NCBI RefSeq assembly: GCF_029254265.1
Contig: NZ_JAQWXX010000122.1
Coordinates: forward strand, 1 to 62,338
Length of the DNA: 62,338 nt
Origin: Algoriphagus sp.
GTDB taxonomy: Bacteria; Bacteroidota; Bacteroidia; Cytophagales; Cyclobacteriaceae
Reading direction: 5' to 3'
Of this stretch, positions 43,722 to 53,200 are shown piece by piece. Position 1 is the stretch's first letter; each line of letters begins with the position of its first letter. The notes under the pieces are model-generated. The model saw nothing but the letters and a program-made list of their open reading frames with translations, made no database searches and was not told where the DNA came from. The translations under genes and the position numbers were made by a program.

Positions 43722-44945
43722 ATGAGTTTTGATATCGAAAAAATCAGGAGTTTGTTCCCAGTACTTCATCAAGAAGTACATGGGAAGCCCTTGGTTTATT
43801 TTGACAATGCAGCAACCACACAAAAGCCTCAGGCTGTGCTAGATGCATTGACTACCTATTACAACCATGACAATTCAAATATCCATCGAGGAGCACATGC
43901 ACTAGCTGATCGGGCTACCAGGTATTTTGAAGAGACGAGAGAAACTGTTAAAAACTTCATTAATGCCAAAGAGGCCGCAGAGATTATTTTCACTAAAGGC
44001 ACTACGGAAAGTATAAATCTGGTAGCAGCAACTTTTGGAAGAAAATTTATAGGAAAAGGAGATGAAATCATCATCTCTACTTTAGAACATCACTCCAACA
44101 TCGTGCCTTGGCAGATGCTCTGCGAGGAAAAAGAGGCAGTTTTAAGGATTATTCCTATTACTGAATCAGGCGAAATCATTTATGCGGAATTTGAGAAATT
44201 ACTTTCTCCAAAGACAAAATTTGTCAGCATAGTGCATGCTTCGAATGCTCTGGGAACGATCAATCCTGTTCAAAAAATTATCAATGCTGCACATGCAGTT
44301 GGTGCAAAAGTCCTTTTAGATGGTGCCCAAAGCACCAGTCATTTGGAGGTTGACGTACAAAAATTAGATTGTGACTTTTTGGCTTTTTCAGCGCACAAGC
44401 TCTACGGACCTACTGGTTTGGGCGTTTTGTATGGAAAAAGGGAAGTTCTGGAAGCTATGCCTCCATTCCAAGGTGGTGGAGAAATGATCAAAGAAGTCAC
44501 TTTTGAAAAAACCACCTACAATGAAATCCCATTCAAATTCGAAGCAGGTACTCCTAATATTGCTGATGTAATTGCATTCAAATCTGCACTTGACTTCATC
44601 AATTTGTTGGGTAAAAAAGATATTAAAACTCACGAGGATGAACTGCTCGCATACGCCAATGAGCGGATGAGTGAAATAAAAGGTTTCATCCCAGTCGGTA
44701 CTGCTGCAGAAAAAGTTAGCGTGTTGTCATTTAATATCAATGGAATGCATCCTTATGATGTAGGTATGATGCTGGACGCAAATGGAATTGCAGTACGAAC
44801 AGGTCATCACTGTACTCAGCCATTGATGAAAAGATTAGGACTTGAAGGAACTGTTAGAGCTTCGTTCGCTGTTTATAATTCCAAATCTGAAATTGACAAA
44901 TTAGCAGAGGGTATAAGCCGAATCGCTAGAATAAAAAATAAATGA
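43722..44945 (+). CDS. sufS: Cysteine desulfurase SufS
   Basis: The 407-residue PLP enzyme shows YFDNAATTQKPQAVLDAL, STLEHHSNIVPWQML, DGAQSTSHLEVDV, the PLP lysine in AFSAHKLYGPTGLGVLYG near residue 226, and the persulfide cysteine in VRTGHHCTQPLMKRLG near 364. This is the class-II desulfurase pattern. It takes sulfur from cysteine and hands it to SufE, whose gene overlaps its stop by four bases. Confidence 0.98.
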   Translation: MSFDIEKIRSLFPVLHQEVHGKPLVYFDNAATTQKPQAVLDALTTYYNHDNSNIHRGAHALADRATRYFEETRETVKNFINAKEAAEIIFTKGTTESINLVAATFGRKFIGKGDEIIISTLEHHSNIVPWQMLCEEKEAVLRIIPITESGEIIYAEFEKLLSPKTKFVSIVHASNALGTINPVQKIINAAHAVGAKVLLDGAQSTSHLEVDVQKLDCDFLAFSAHKLYGPTGLGVLYGKREVLEAMPPFQGGGEMIKEVTFEKTTYNEIPFKFEAGTPNIADVIAFKSALDFINLLGKKDIKTHEDELLAYANERMSEIKGFIPVGTAAEKVSVLSFNINGMHPYDVGMMLDANGIAVRTGHHCTQPLMKRLGLEGTVRASFAVYNSKSEIDKLAEGISRIARIKNK

Positions 44946-45376
44946 TGAACAGTATTGCTGAGATCCAAGATGAAATAGTTTCCGAATTTGAAATCCTAGG
45001 GGATGACAAAGAATCGACTATCTACTACATCATGGAGTTGGGTTCAGCTATGGAGTCCTTTCCTGAAGCAGCCCGAATTGAAGAAAACATCATTAAAGGT
45101 TGCCAATCCAAAGTCTGGTTGATTGCTGAAGAGCAAGACGGAAAGGTTCACTATATGGCTGACTCCAATACGGATATCACCAAAGGCTTAATATCCCTTT
45201 TGCTCCGGGTTTTAAATGATCGGACTCCTGAAGAAATTCTTGATGCAAAACTTAATTTTGTAGATAGAATTGGGATGGGATCAATCATTGGAAGCCAGAG
45301 ATCTAATGGTTTTGCTGCCATGATCAAGCAAATCAAATTATTTGCTTTAGCAATCCAAAGCAATCAAAATGTCTAA
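44942..45376 (+). CDS. sufE: Sulfur acceptor SufE
   Basis: The 144-residue protein matches SufE/CsdE: IIKGCQSKVWL holds the acceptor cysteine near residue 56, followed by ITKGLISLLLRVLNDRTPEEI and the C-terminal helix. It accepts persulfide from SufS and delivers it to SufB. The start ATGATG overlaps the sufS stop, so the second ATG is an alternative. Confidence 0.96.
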   Translation: MMNSIAEIQDEIVSEFEILGDDKESTIYYIMELGSAMESFPEAARIEENIIKGCQSKVWLIAEEQDGKVHYMADSNTDITKGLISLLLRVLNDRTPEEILDAKLNFVDRIGMGSIIGSQRSNGFAAMIKQIKLFALAIQSNQNV

Positions 45377-45722
45377 TCACATGGAAACTGAGCAAAAAGA
45401 AAATAACGTAGGGCAGATTGAAGGCTTAAAAGAAAAAGTCATACAGGCGATTAAATTGGTATATGATCCAGAAATTCCTGTAGATGTCTATGAGCTGGGA
45501 TTGATTTATGAAATCACAGTTTACCCTGTAAATAATGTTTACGTTTTGATGACATTGACCTCTCCAAATTGCCCTTCTGCAGAATTTATTCCCTCTGAGA
45601 TCAAGGATAAAATTCAGCAAATCCAAGGAATAAATAACGTAGAGCTAGAGCTGACATTTGACCCACCATATGCTCAAGATATGATGTCAGAAGCAGCAAA
45701 ACTTGAATTAGGATTTCTATAA
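45369..45722 (+). CDS. SufT-like MIP18/DUF59 Fe-S maturation protein
   Basis: The 117-residue protein is a single DUF59/MIP18 domain: LVYDPEIPVDVYELGLIYEI, LTSPNCPSAEFIPSEI (conserved Cys) and LTFDPPYAQDMMSEAAKLELG. Such proteins, called SufT in several bacteria, help mature Fe-S proteins. The start overlaps sufE by eight bases; an ATG at 45381 would remove the overlap. Confidence 0.93.
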   Translation: MSNHMETEQKENNVGQIEGLKEKVIQAIKLVYDPEIPVDVYELGLIYEITVYPVNNVYVLMTLTSPNCPSAEFIPSEIKDKIQQIQGINNVELELTFDPPYAQDMMSEAAKLELGFL

Positions 45723-45743
45723 AACAAAATAAACTTAATTGAT

Positions 45744-46166
45744 ATGTATCCAGAGGAATTAATCGCTCCAATGAGAGCGGAACTTTCGACCATAGGATTT
45801 GAAGAGTTCAGAACAGCAGAGCAAGTAGCTACTCATCTAGGACCAGACCACAAAGGAACAACATTGGTAGTAGTAAACTCTGTCTGCGGTTGTGCTGCCG
45901 GTGCAGCAAGGCCAGGTATTAAATATGCTGTAGAAAATTCAAAGGTAAAGCCAACGACATTAGCGACTGTTTTTGCTGGGAATGATCGCGATGCAGTAGA
46001 GAAAGTTAGAGAGCTTGTATTACCTTATCCTCCCTCCTCCCCGGCAATGGCACTATTTAAGGATGGTGAATTAGTTCATTTTATCGAAAGACATCATATA
46101 GAAGGCCGAAATGCTAAAATGATTGGTGACCACTTGGTAGAGGTTTTCGAACATTTCTGTGACTAA
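45744..46166 (+). CDS. BrxA/BrxB-family bacilliredoxin
   Basis: The 140-residue protein matches the YphP/YqiW (BrxA/BrxB) family, with the active-site CGC in VVNSVCGCAAGAARPG near residue 53 and FAGNDRDAVEKVREL and PSSPAMALFKDGELVHFIERH downstream. In Firmicutes these remove bacillithiol from proteins. In the SUF operon it may protect or reduce thiols during cluster assembly; that role is inference. It is the last gene before a terminator. Confidence 0.94.
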   Translation: MYPEELIAPMRAELSTIGFEEFRTAEQVATHLGPDHKGTTLVVVNSVCGCAAGAARPGIKYAVENSKVKPTTLATVFAGNDRDAVEKVRELVLPYPPSSPAMALFKDGELVHFIERHHIEGRNAKMIGDHLVEVFEHFCD

Positions 46167-46192
46167 AAATTGCCCTTCGGGGCTTTTTTTAA
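46166..46192 (+). terminator. SUF operon terminator
   Basis: GCCC-TTCG-GGGC, a tetraloop hairpin followed by seven T residues, begins at the stop of the bacilliredoxin gene. Confidence 0.88.
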
Positions 46193-46405
46193 TTTAAAAA
46201 AATCGGAAATATTAAATACTTATTGAAATAACTTTTGGTCTTTCAAAACTGAAAAGAAATTGAGAATACTTTATTTCGAAAAAAAGGTGATTTCGAAAGA
46301 TTATTTTTCCGATCAACATATTAAACTTAAAAAAACTTAGTGTTTTTGTTAACTTAAGGCCACTATTTAAGGTTTAACCCTTTGAGCAATACTAATAATT
46401 TATTT

Positions 46406-47692
46406 ATGTCTGAATCAGCTAAACTTTCCTTTAAAGGACAAGAATTTGAATTTCCAGTAATCACCGGAACAGAAAACGAATCTGCAATTGATATTGCAAA
46501 ATTACGTTCTGAATCAGGATTAATCACCCTAGATCCTGGATACAAAAATACCGGAGCAACAAAAAGTGCAATTACTTTTTTGGACGGAGAAGAAGGCATA
46601 CTCCGATACAGGGGCTATCGAATTGAAGACCTTGCTGAAAAGTCTACTTTTCTTGAAGTCTCTTACCTTCTTATTTATGGAGAATTGCCAACTCAAGCTG
46701 AGTACGAAAATTTCTCCAAAGAAATCACTCATCACACCCTAGTTCATGAGGACATCAAAAAAATTCTTGAAGGTTTCCCTTCCAACGCCCATCCAATGGG
46801 AGTTTTATCTTCCTTGATTTGTGCTTTGACAGCATTTTATCCAGATTCTTTGAATCCAAACAGAAACATTGAAGAGGTAAATTTGAGCATCATCAGATTA
46901 ATTGCTAAGATGCCAACTTTCGCAGCTTGGGCTTATAAGAATGAGATGGGACATCCTGTGAATTACCCTGACAATTCTTTGGACTACTGTTCAAACTTCC
47001 TCAAAATGATGTTTGCACTTCCTGCAGAGAAATATGATGTAGATCCAGTTGTAGCTTCTGCATTGGACAAGTTATTAATCCTCCATGCAGATCATGAGCA
47101 AAACTGTTCGACCTCAACGGTAAGAATCGTTGGTTCATCACAAGCAAGTATTTATGCTTCCATATCTGCCGGTATAAATGCACTTTGGGGACCACTCCAT
47201 GGTGGAGCTAACCAGTCAGTAATCGAAATGCTTGAAGCTATTAAAGCAGATGGTGGTGATGCTAAGAAATACTTAGACAAAGCAAAAGATAAAAATGATC
47301 CATTCCGATTGATGGGTTTTGGTCACCGTGTTTACAAAAACTTCGATCCGAGAGCAAAAATCATCAAAAAAGCAGCAGATGATGTTCTAGAAAAGCTAGG
47401 AGTTAACGATCCAATTTTGGAAATCGCAAAAGAACTTGAGTTCGCTGCATTGAACGATCAATATTTCATCGATCGTCAATTGTATCCAAATGTCGATTTC
47501 TATTCCGGAATTATTTACAGAGCTCTTGGAATTCCTACTGATATGTTTACAGTTATGTTTGCATTGGGAAGACTTCCAGGTTGGATTGCTCAGTGGAAAG
47601 AAATGAGAGAAAATAATGAGCCAATCGGTCGTCCTCGTCAAGTTTACACAGGCGCGAATGAGCGTGATTATGTTTCTATGAACAGAAGATAA
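46406..47692 (+). CDS. gltA: Citrate synthase
   Basis: I chose the ATG at 46406, giving 428 residues, normal for bacterial type II enzymes; the frame is open to a TTG at 46382. Motifs include RYRGYRIEDLAEKSTFLEVS, GPLHGGANQSVIEML (catalytic His), FGHRVYKNFDPRA (catalytic His and citrate-binding Arg) and the C-terminal IGRPRQVYTGANERDYV. It condenses oxaloacetate and acetyl-CoA in the TCA cycle. It is a single-gene unit between two terminators. Confidence 0.97.
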   Translation: MSESAKLSFKGQEFEFPVITGTENESAIDIAKLRSESGLITLDPGYKNTGATKSAITFLDGEEGILRYRGYRIEDLAEKSTFLEVSYLLIYGELPTQAEYENFSKEITHHTLVHEDIKKILEGFPSNAHPMGVLSSLICALTAFYPDSLNPNRNIEEVNLSIIRLIAKMPTFAAWAYKNEMGHPVNYPDNSLDYCSNFLKMMFALPAEKYDVDPVVASALDKLLILHADHEQNCSTSTVRIVGSSQASIYASISAGINALWGPLHGGANQSVIEMLEAIKADGGDAKKYLDKAKDKNDPFRLMGFGHRVYKNFDPRAKIIKKAADDVLEKLGVNDPILEIAKELEFAALNDQYFIDRQLYPNVDFYSGIIYRALGIPTDMFTVMFALGRLPGWIAQWKEMRENNEPIGRPRQVYTGANERDYVSMNRR

Positions 47693-47712
47693 TTTGATAT
47701 TTCCCTTTTATT

Positions 47713-47742
47713 AAAAACCAGTCAAGTGACTGGTTTTTTTTG
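47713..47742 (+). terminator. Citrate synthase terminator
   Basis: AAAAACCAGTC pairs with GACTGGTTTTT around AAGT and continues into T residues, 21 bases after the gltA stop. Confidence 0.9.
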
Positions 47743-47811
47743 TTAAATAGAATTGTAAACAAGTGATTTTTGACTCATTTTTGAAATTGAAAACACCCAA
47801 ACCAATTTAAA

Positions 47812-48072
47812 ATGACTATTACAAATTTGGAGGAAGCTAAAAACCTCACACAACAATTCACTTCAAAACCAAGCAATGAAGATTTACTCAAGCTTTATGG
47901 CTTATATAAACAAGCCACAGAAGGTGACAATCTTACAGAAAGACCGGGAGGATTTGATTTCAAGGCAGCAGCCAAATACATTAGCTGGCTAAACTATAAG
48001 GGGAAAAGCAAAGAAGAAGCAATCAATTCCTATATCGAACTTGTCGAAGAATTATCGAAAAAACATCTTTAA
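47812..48072 (+). CDS. Acyl-CoA-binding protein
   Basis: The 86-residue protein is a complete ACBP fold: DLLKLYGLYKQATEGDN (the LYGLYKQAT signature with acyl-CoA-contacting Tyr and Lys), RPGGFDFKAAAKYISW and a final helix EEAINSYIELVEEL. It binds medium- and long-chain acyl-CoA in the cytoplasm. ACBPs are mainly eukaryotic but are known in some bacteria including Bacteroidota. Single gene with its own terminator. Confidence 0.95.
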   Translation: MTITNLEEAKNLTQQFTSKPSNEDLLKLYGLYKQATEGDNLTERPGGFDFKAAAKYISWLNYKGKSKEEAINSYIELVEELSKKHL

Positions 48073-48080
48073 AAGATCTG

Positions 48081-48104
48081 AAGCCTGAGTAATCAGGCTT
48101 TTTT
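48081..48104. terminator. Terminator shared by ACBP and SBF-symporter genes
   Basis: AAGCCTGA-GTAA-TCAGGCTT followed by T residues; A residues precede it, so it can also end the convergent minus-strand gene, whose last codons it overlaps. Confidence 0.85.
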
Positions 48105-49088
48105 ATTTCTAGCAAACCAGCTTGCTATAATTGAACCTGCTATCAGTTGCTGAATATGGTAAAGCATAACCGGAAGCAATACCAAACCCAAAATTGCAGG
48201 ATCTGGGAAAATTACCTTCCCAATTACAACCCCTTGAACAAGTGATTTTTTTGACCCGCAAAATAAAGCGGTGATTCGATCTTCTAATTTGAATCCCAGA
48301 AAACGACTAAACAGTTCAATAATAGCCCAAATCAAAAAGAATAAAATCAACATTGAAAAACTGATTTTAAAAAGCGTACTCAATTGGTAAGGAGAAAAAA
48401 CCTCCTGCGAAAATGACTGTGCAAACGAAGTATAAACAATAATCATGATCACTGTCTGATCAAGCATTTTCAATTTTGAAAGATGTTTTTCAAGTTTTGG
48501 GAAAATTAATTTATGAAGGGATACTCCTAGAAAAACAGGAAGTAGCACTTTCAGAGTCAATTCACCTAAAGTAGAAGTAAAATCCAGTTCCAAACCGGAA
48601 GAATTCCCCAGAATACCCATCCATGCAGGAGTAATCACAACACCCAATAAACTAGAGATACTCGCATTAAAAATCGCTGCTGGAATATTTCCTCTGGCCA
48701 AAGAAACCATGACAACCGAGGCACTGACTGTAGAAGGCAATACCGACAGATAAGTGATTCCAAGTTTAAAATCATCCTCTATCCATGGTACTATTTTAAG
48801 AATTCCTAAAACCAGTAGAGGAAAAATAAGGAACGTAGCGAGCTGAATTAAAACATGTAACTTCCAGTTTTGAAGCCCCGATCTCAGTTGCTTAGGATCA
48901 AGTTTCACTCCGTAAAAGAAAAATACCAATCCGATACCTATGTTGATAATTTCCTTCCAGGGAATGTCAGACTTTGCTGATCCAAACTGAGGAAAAATCC
49001 AGCCTAGAAATATTGCGGCAAATAAGCCCAGCAAAAAGCCGTTTATTCCTACTTTATTTAGGAGACCTACTATTCCCGAACTTTTCAA
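48093..49088 (-). CDS. SBF/BASS-family sodium symporter-like protein (YfeH type)
   Basis: The 331-residue protein has about ten membrane helices and the patterns of the SBF-like family: FFFYGVKLDPKQLRSGLQNWKLHVLIQ, TYLSVLPSTVSASVVMVSLARGNIPAAIFNASIS and FCGSKKSLVQGVVIG. The polar breaks in the helices mark the substrate and sodium sites. It transports an organic anion of unknown identity. The start is a TTG overlapping the methyltransferase stop (TTGA); no ATG lies before the membrane region. Confidence 0.9.
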   Translation of the reverse strand: MKSSGIVGLLNKVGINGFLLGLFAAIFLGWIFPQFGSAKSDIPWKEIINIGIGLVFFFYGVKLDPKQLRSGLQNWKLHVLIQLATFLIFPLLVLGILKIVPWIEDDFKLGITYLSVLPSTVSASVVMVSLARGNIPAAIFNASISSLLGVVITPAWMGILGNSSGLELDFTSTLGELTLKVLLPVFLGVSLHKLIFPKLEKHLSKLKMLDQTVIMIIVYTSFAQSFSQEVFSPYQLSTLFKISFSMLILFFLIWAIIELFSRFLGFKLEDRITALFCGSKKSLVQGVVIGKVIFPDPAILGLVLLPVMLYHIQQLIAGSIIASWFARNKKA

Positions 49089-49831
49089 GGTAGAAGTCGC
49101 TTGAAATTATCACAAATAATCGCAGTTGCAATTGCCACATTCAAGGACTCGGCGGCACCAAAACCTGGAATTGTCACTTTTTGAGTAACCAACTTTTCTA
49201 ATTCGTCAGAGATACCTTGGGATTCATTCCCCATTAAAATAATTCCCGGATTGGGTTGATGCATTCGGTGGATATTTTGGCCGTTTAGAAACGCTCCATA
49301 AATGGGCACATTCCATTTCTCAAAAATACTTTTAAGATCCGTGTAGAAAAAATCAACTCTTGTAAAGGACCCCATACTCGCTTGGATCACTTTAGGATTA
49401 TAAAAATCGGCTGTCTGAGGAGAAAAAACCAGGTGCTTTATTCCATACCAATCCGCTATCCGAATGATTGTCCCTAGATTTCCAGGATCACGAACATCAT
49501 CCAAACCAATTACCAACTTACCGGCAGGATAATCGAATTCCTGATTAGATTTAAGTTTAACTACCGCTAAGGCACTATCATTGCTCTGGTATTGCCCGAG
49601 CCCCTCAAGTTGTTTCTGGGTAACGGGAATCAATTCAGTATTGGTCTTAGATATTAAAGCTCTATTCACAGAAATGAAGTGTTCTGTGGCAAGTAGAAGC
49701 TCTACCTCAAAAGTAGAATTAAGTACTTCTAAAACGCTTTTCTCACCTTCCACAAAGAATCGCTGTTCCTGATTCCGGAATTTCTTCTGATGTAAGGATT
49801 TAATAAACTTAACTGTATTTTTGCTAAGCAT
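49085..49831 (-). CDS. SpoU/TrmH-family RNA 2'-O-methyltransferase
   Basis: The 248-residue protein has an N-terminal RNA-binding part (FIKSLHQKKFRNQEQRFFVEGEKSVLEVL) and a SPOUT knot domain with LDDVRDPGNLGTIIRIADWYG, IILMGNESQGISDEL and IPGFGAAESLNVAIATAII, the three SpoU motifs. It methylates a ribose in rRNA or tRNA; which nucleotide is not evident. Its start lies 20 bases from the divergent BamA-like gene. Confidence 0.94.
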   Translation of the reverse strand: MLSKNTVKFIKSLHQKKFRNQEQRFFVEGEKSVLEVLNSTFEVELLLATEHFISVNRALISKTNTELIPVTQKQLEGLGQYQSNDSALAVVKLKSNQEFDYPAGKLVIGLDDVRDPGNLGTIIRIADWYGIKHLVFSPQTADFYNPKVIQASMGSFTRVDFFYTDLKSIFEKWNVPIYGAFLNGQNIHRMHQPNPGIILMGNESQGISDELEKLVTQKVTIPGFGAAESLNVAIATAIICDNFKRLLP

Positions 49832-49850
49832 TCGGACTTATTATTCCATT

Positions 49851-52271
49851 TTGAAATCCCTCAAATATATACTTTTTATCAGTGTTCTTTGGATAATTGG
49901 CAGTTGTTCATTGACTAAAAACCTACCTGAGGGTCAATATGCACTTTATGAAAATAAGCTGGAAGGAATTAAAAATTCTGATGAAGAGGCTATATCCAAT
50001 CTTTTTCTTTCAGAGCCAAACACACGAATCCCACTGACCAATAGCTCTTTAGGCGTTACCATTTATCGCCTTGGAGAAGGTTTTTATGATAGTGCAAAAG
50101 TCGCCAATAAGCTTGAAAATAAAAGAATAGAGCTTCAGGAGGCCAAATCCCAACTAAAGGAAAGCGAAGGAGATAGAAAGCTTCAAAAAAGAGCAGATAA
50201 ACTTGAATCCAAAATAAAGGATTATGAGGAAAAATTAGAGTTTGGAAACTTCCTTATGCGTACTGGTAATCCGGTAACCAAACTAGATAGCAGTAAAACT
50301 CAACTTACTGTAACTGAAATAGACAATTACCTCTACAATCATGGTTTTTTAGATTCAGAAGTCGACTTTAGGGTAGATACTAAAAAGAAAAAAGCGACAG
50401 TAACTTATCTGATTGATGAGAAAAAACCTTACACCATAGATTCCATTTATACCAATTCTGATAACGAATCTATCAAAAAGTTACTTGCTCAGAGTCAAAA
50501 CAAATCTTATTTGAAAGTTGGACAATATTACAATCAAGATGCATTTGTATCTGAGCGGAATCGAATTGAAGATCTTTTAAAGAATAATGGGTTTTTCATG
50601 TTTAATAAGGGATTTATAGATTACAACCTTTATTATGATACTGCTAAAAAATCAATAAACGCGGAGCAGCGAATTCTAAAACCAACATTTTCGGAGGATC
50701 ATGAAGTCTATACAATTGACTCCATTTATTTTTTCGTAAATCCCCCATCTGAAGATTTTGAAGACAGAAATGTAATCCGAAACTATAGAAATATTGATTT
50801 TGAATTCTATAGAGATCGTTATTCTGAAAAAATATTATCCTCAAGAATCTTCTTCCAAAAAGGCGAGCGATATAAGCGTTCTGATTTTATTGAGACACAG
50901 AAACAACTGAGTAATCTCGATCTCTTTCGATTCATCAATATTTCCTTCGATACTTTAGGCACCTCACTCTTAGCTAAGATTGTAACCCAGCCAAACCAAA
51001 AATATCAACTGACTAATCAACTTGGTCTAAGCATCACCGAGCAGCTTCCCGGCCCTTTCTTCAGCGCCTCGCTAAGGAATCGCAACTTCTTCAGGGCAGG
51101 GGAGATTTTGGAATTCAACTTCCGGGCAGGACTCGAAGGAGTAGCCTCAGCTACCGATCAGGGAGTCTACCAGAGTAGAGAATTAGGCACATCAGCTTCG
51201 GTCATATTTCCGAGATTTCTGATCCCATTCTATCAATCGAGTCTTCAAAAATTCGGGAAGTTTAACCCAAATACCAGAACCCAAATTGGATACAACTATA
51301 CCAACAGACCGGAATATACACGGAGTGGCTTGAATGGTTTACTATCTTATACTTGGGCCACTCAAAACAATCGTCAGCAATTTACCATCAATGCGGCTGA
51401 CCTGAATTACATTCGAACACCTCAGATTCAGGATGAGTTTCTTCAAATATTAACAGATCTACAGAGTCAAGGTAATAACCTGATTTGGTCATTCTTACCC
51501 TCATTTATCAGTTCAATATCTGGACAGTCGATTATTAACTTCAATCAATACGGTAATTTCAAAAACAATAGCGCCTCACTCCTCCGCCTTTTTGCTGAAA
51601 GTGGTGGCACTAGCCTGAACTTCCTGAATGTCAAAGACAACAGTGAGGATATTGAATTTGCTAATTTCCAATGGCTCAAATTCCAGGCAGACTTTAGAAG
51701 GTATTACCCTTTGGACAAAAAGCAGACGTTAGCTTATAGAGCTAATTTTGGAATTGCACAACCCTACGGTATCAGTAATGGTATTCTTCCTTATGAAAAA
51801 TATTTCTTTGCAGGAGGAGGAACCAGTATCCGGGCCTGGCAGGCCCGAAGACTGGGGCCTGGGAGTTACTCTCCAAGAATAGGCGAAAGAGGACCTTATG
51901 ATTATCCTGTCGAACAGCCTGCTGAGATGATATTTGAAACGATGCTTGAATACCGACGAAAACTTATAGGGTATTTTGACATGGCTCTTTTCATAGATGC
52001 AGGTAATTCCTGGGTAATTGGGGTAGATAATTCCCGACCAGGTGCTGATTTCCGCTTCAATCGATTTTATAAAGAAATTGCCGTTGGTTCTGGGATTGGT
52101 CTACGAATGGATTTCGACTTTTTAGTTATACGATTAGATTTGGCTACAAAGGCAATTGACCCAGCTCAGCCGGAAGGAGATCGATGGGTCCTAGACAATA
52201 TATCATTTAGAAACCCATTTGGTGTAAAAGGGCAAACCGTTCTTAATTTTGGGATAGGTTATCCATTCTAA
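49851..52271 (+). CDS. BamA/TamA-family outer-membrane assembly protein, lipoprotein form
   Basis: I chose the TTG at 49851, which places a short basic start before the hydrophobic segment and lipobox WIIGSC; the frame is open to a TTG at 49821. After the lipid Cys are a coiled-coil insert (about 80-130) and POTRA-like segments (VTYLIDEKKPYTIDSIY, RYKRSDFIETQKQLSNLDLF). The C-terminal half is a beta-barrel with FFAGGGTSIRAWQARRLGPG and an aromatic final strand (VLNFGIGYPF). It may insert outer-membrane proteins or lipids, like the TamA-type 'TamL' lipoproteins of Bacteroidota. That identification fits the lipobox but is recall-based. Confidence 0.88.
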   Translation: MKSLKYILFISVLWIIGSCSLTKNLPEGQYALYENKLEGIKNSDEEAISNLFLSEPNTRIPLTNSSLGVTIYRLGEGFYDSAKVANKLENKRIELQEAKSQLKESEGDRKLQKRADKLESKIKDYEEKLEFGNFLMRTGNPVTKLDSSKTQLTVTEIDNYLYNHGFLDSEVDFRVDTKKKKATVTYLIDEKKPYTIDSIYTNSDNESIKKLLAQSQNKSYLKVGQYYNQDAFVSERNRIEDLLKNNGFFMFNKGFIDYNLYYDTAKKSINAEQRILKPTFSEDHEVYTIDSIYFFVNPPSEDFEDRNVIRNYRNIDFEFYRDRYSEKILSSRIFFQKGERYKRSDFIETQKQLSNLDLFRFINISFDTLGTSLLAKIVTQPNQKYQLTNQLGLSITEQLPGPFFSASLRNRNFFRAGEILEFNFRAGLEGVASATDQGVYQSRELGTSASVIFPRFLIPFYQSSLQKFGKFNPNTRTQIGYNYTNRPEYTRSGLNGLLSYTWATQNNRQQFTINAADLNYIRTPQIQDEFLQILTDLQSQGNNLIWSFLPSFISSISGQSIINFNQYGNFKNNSASLLRLFAESGGTSLNFLNVKDNSEDIEFANFQWLKFQADFRRYYPLDKKQTLAYRANFGIAQPYGISNGILPYEKYFFAGGGTSIRAWQARRLGPGSYSPRIGERGPYDYPVEQPAEMIFETMLEYRRKLIGYFDMALFIDAGNSWVIGVDNSRPGADFRFNRFYKEIAVGSGIGLRMDFDFLVIRLDLATKAIDPAQPEGDRWVLDNISFRNPFGVKGQTVLNFGIGYPF

Positions 52272-52288
52272 TTCATCATATCGAAGAA

Positions 52289-53200
52289 ATGGCAATAAAA
52301 ACAAAAGAAGAAATCGCTGAAATCTACCAGCAAATGCAAGACTACATCTGTGAAGGAATCTCCAAAGCAGATGGAAGAGGATATTTTGAAGAGGACAAAT
52401 GGAATCGTGCTGAAGGAGGAGGTGGAAGAACTCGAATCTTCCGAAACGGAGCGATTCTTGAGAAAGCGGGAATAGCCTTCTCTGCGGTACATGGCCCTAC
52501 CCCAAAAAAGATTTTAGATAAACTTGGTCTAGACGAAGCAGATTTTTTTGCAACTGGCGTATCTATCGTGATTCATCCCAAGAGTCCGATGGTACCTATC
52601 ATTCATATGAATATTCGGTATTTTGAAATGGATAATGGGGAGTATTGGTTTGGTGGAGGAATTGATCTTACCCCCCATTACATTGATCCTGCAGACGCAA
52701 ATTATTTCCACCAAAAGGTAAAAGAAGTCTGCGACAGATTTGAAAAAGACTATTACCCAAAATTCAAAAATTGGGCAGATGACTATTTTTTTATTAAACA
52801 TCGAAATGAAACCCGAGGTATAGGAGGCATTTTTTATGACAGGCTCAAAGCTGAGAATGATGAAGGATTTGAAAAAATACTTGATTTTAGTCTGGCGATT
52901 GGAAGACTCTTCCCTGAGGTTTATGGATATTTTATGTCAAAAAATTCTTCTTTGCCTTATGGGGAAAATGAGGTTTCATGGCAAGGTTTGAGGCGGGGAA
53001 GATATGTAGAATTCAACTTGGTTTGGGATGCAGGAACAAAATTTGGATTGGATACAAATGGGAGAACAGAAAGTATTCTCATGAGTATGCCTCCCGTAGC
53101 CAACTGGGAATACATGCATGAGGTAGTTGAAGGCAGCATGGAGGACTTTACTCAAAAGAATTTGAAAAAGGGAATCGATTGGCTAAATTTTGAGAAATGA
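52289..53200 (+). CDS. hemF: Oxygen-dependent coproporphyrinogen III oxidase
   Basis: The 303-residue enzyme matches HemF: FEEDKWNRAEGGGGRTRIF, FATGVSIVIHPKSPMVPIIHMNIRYF, GGGIDLTPHYIDPADANYFH, RGIGGIFYDRL and the C-terminal RGRYVEFNLVWDAGTKFGL. It decarboxylates coproporphyrinogen III to protoporphyrinogen IX with oxygen, which indicates aerobic haem synthesis. Its stop overlaps the PAP2 start by four bases. Confidence 0.97.
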   Translation: MAIKTKEEIAEIYQQMQDYICEGISKADGRGYFEEDKWNRAEGGGGRTRIFRNGAILEKAGIAFSAVHGPTPKKILDKLGLDEADFFATGVSIVIHPKSPMVPIIHMNIRYFEMDNGEYWFGGGIDLTPHYIDPADANYFHQKVKEVCDRFEKDYYPKFKNWADDYFFIKHRNETRGIGGIFYDRLKAENDEGFEKILDFSLAIGRLFPEVYGYFMSKNSSLPYGENEVSWQGLRRGRYVEFNLVWDAGTKFGLDTNGRTESILMSMPPVANWEYMHEVVEGSMEDFTQKNLKKGIDWLNFEK

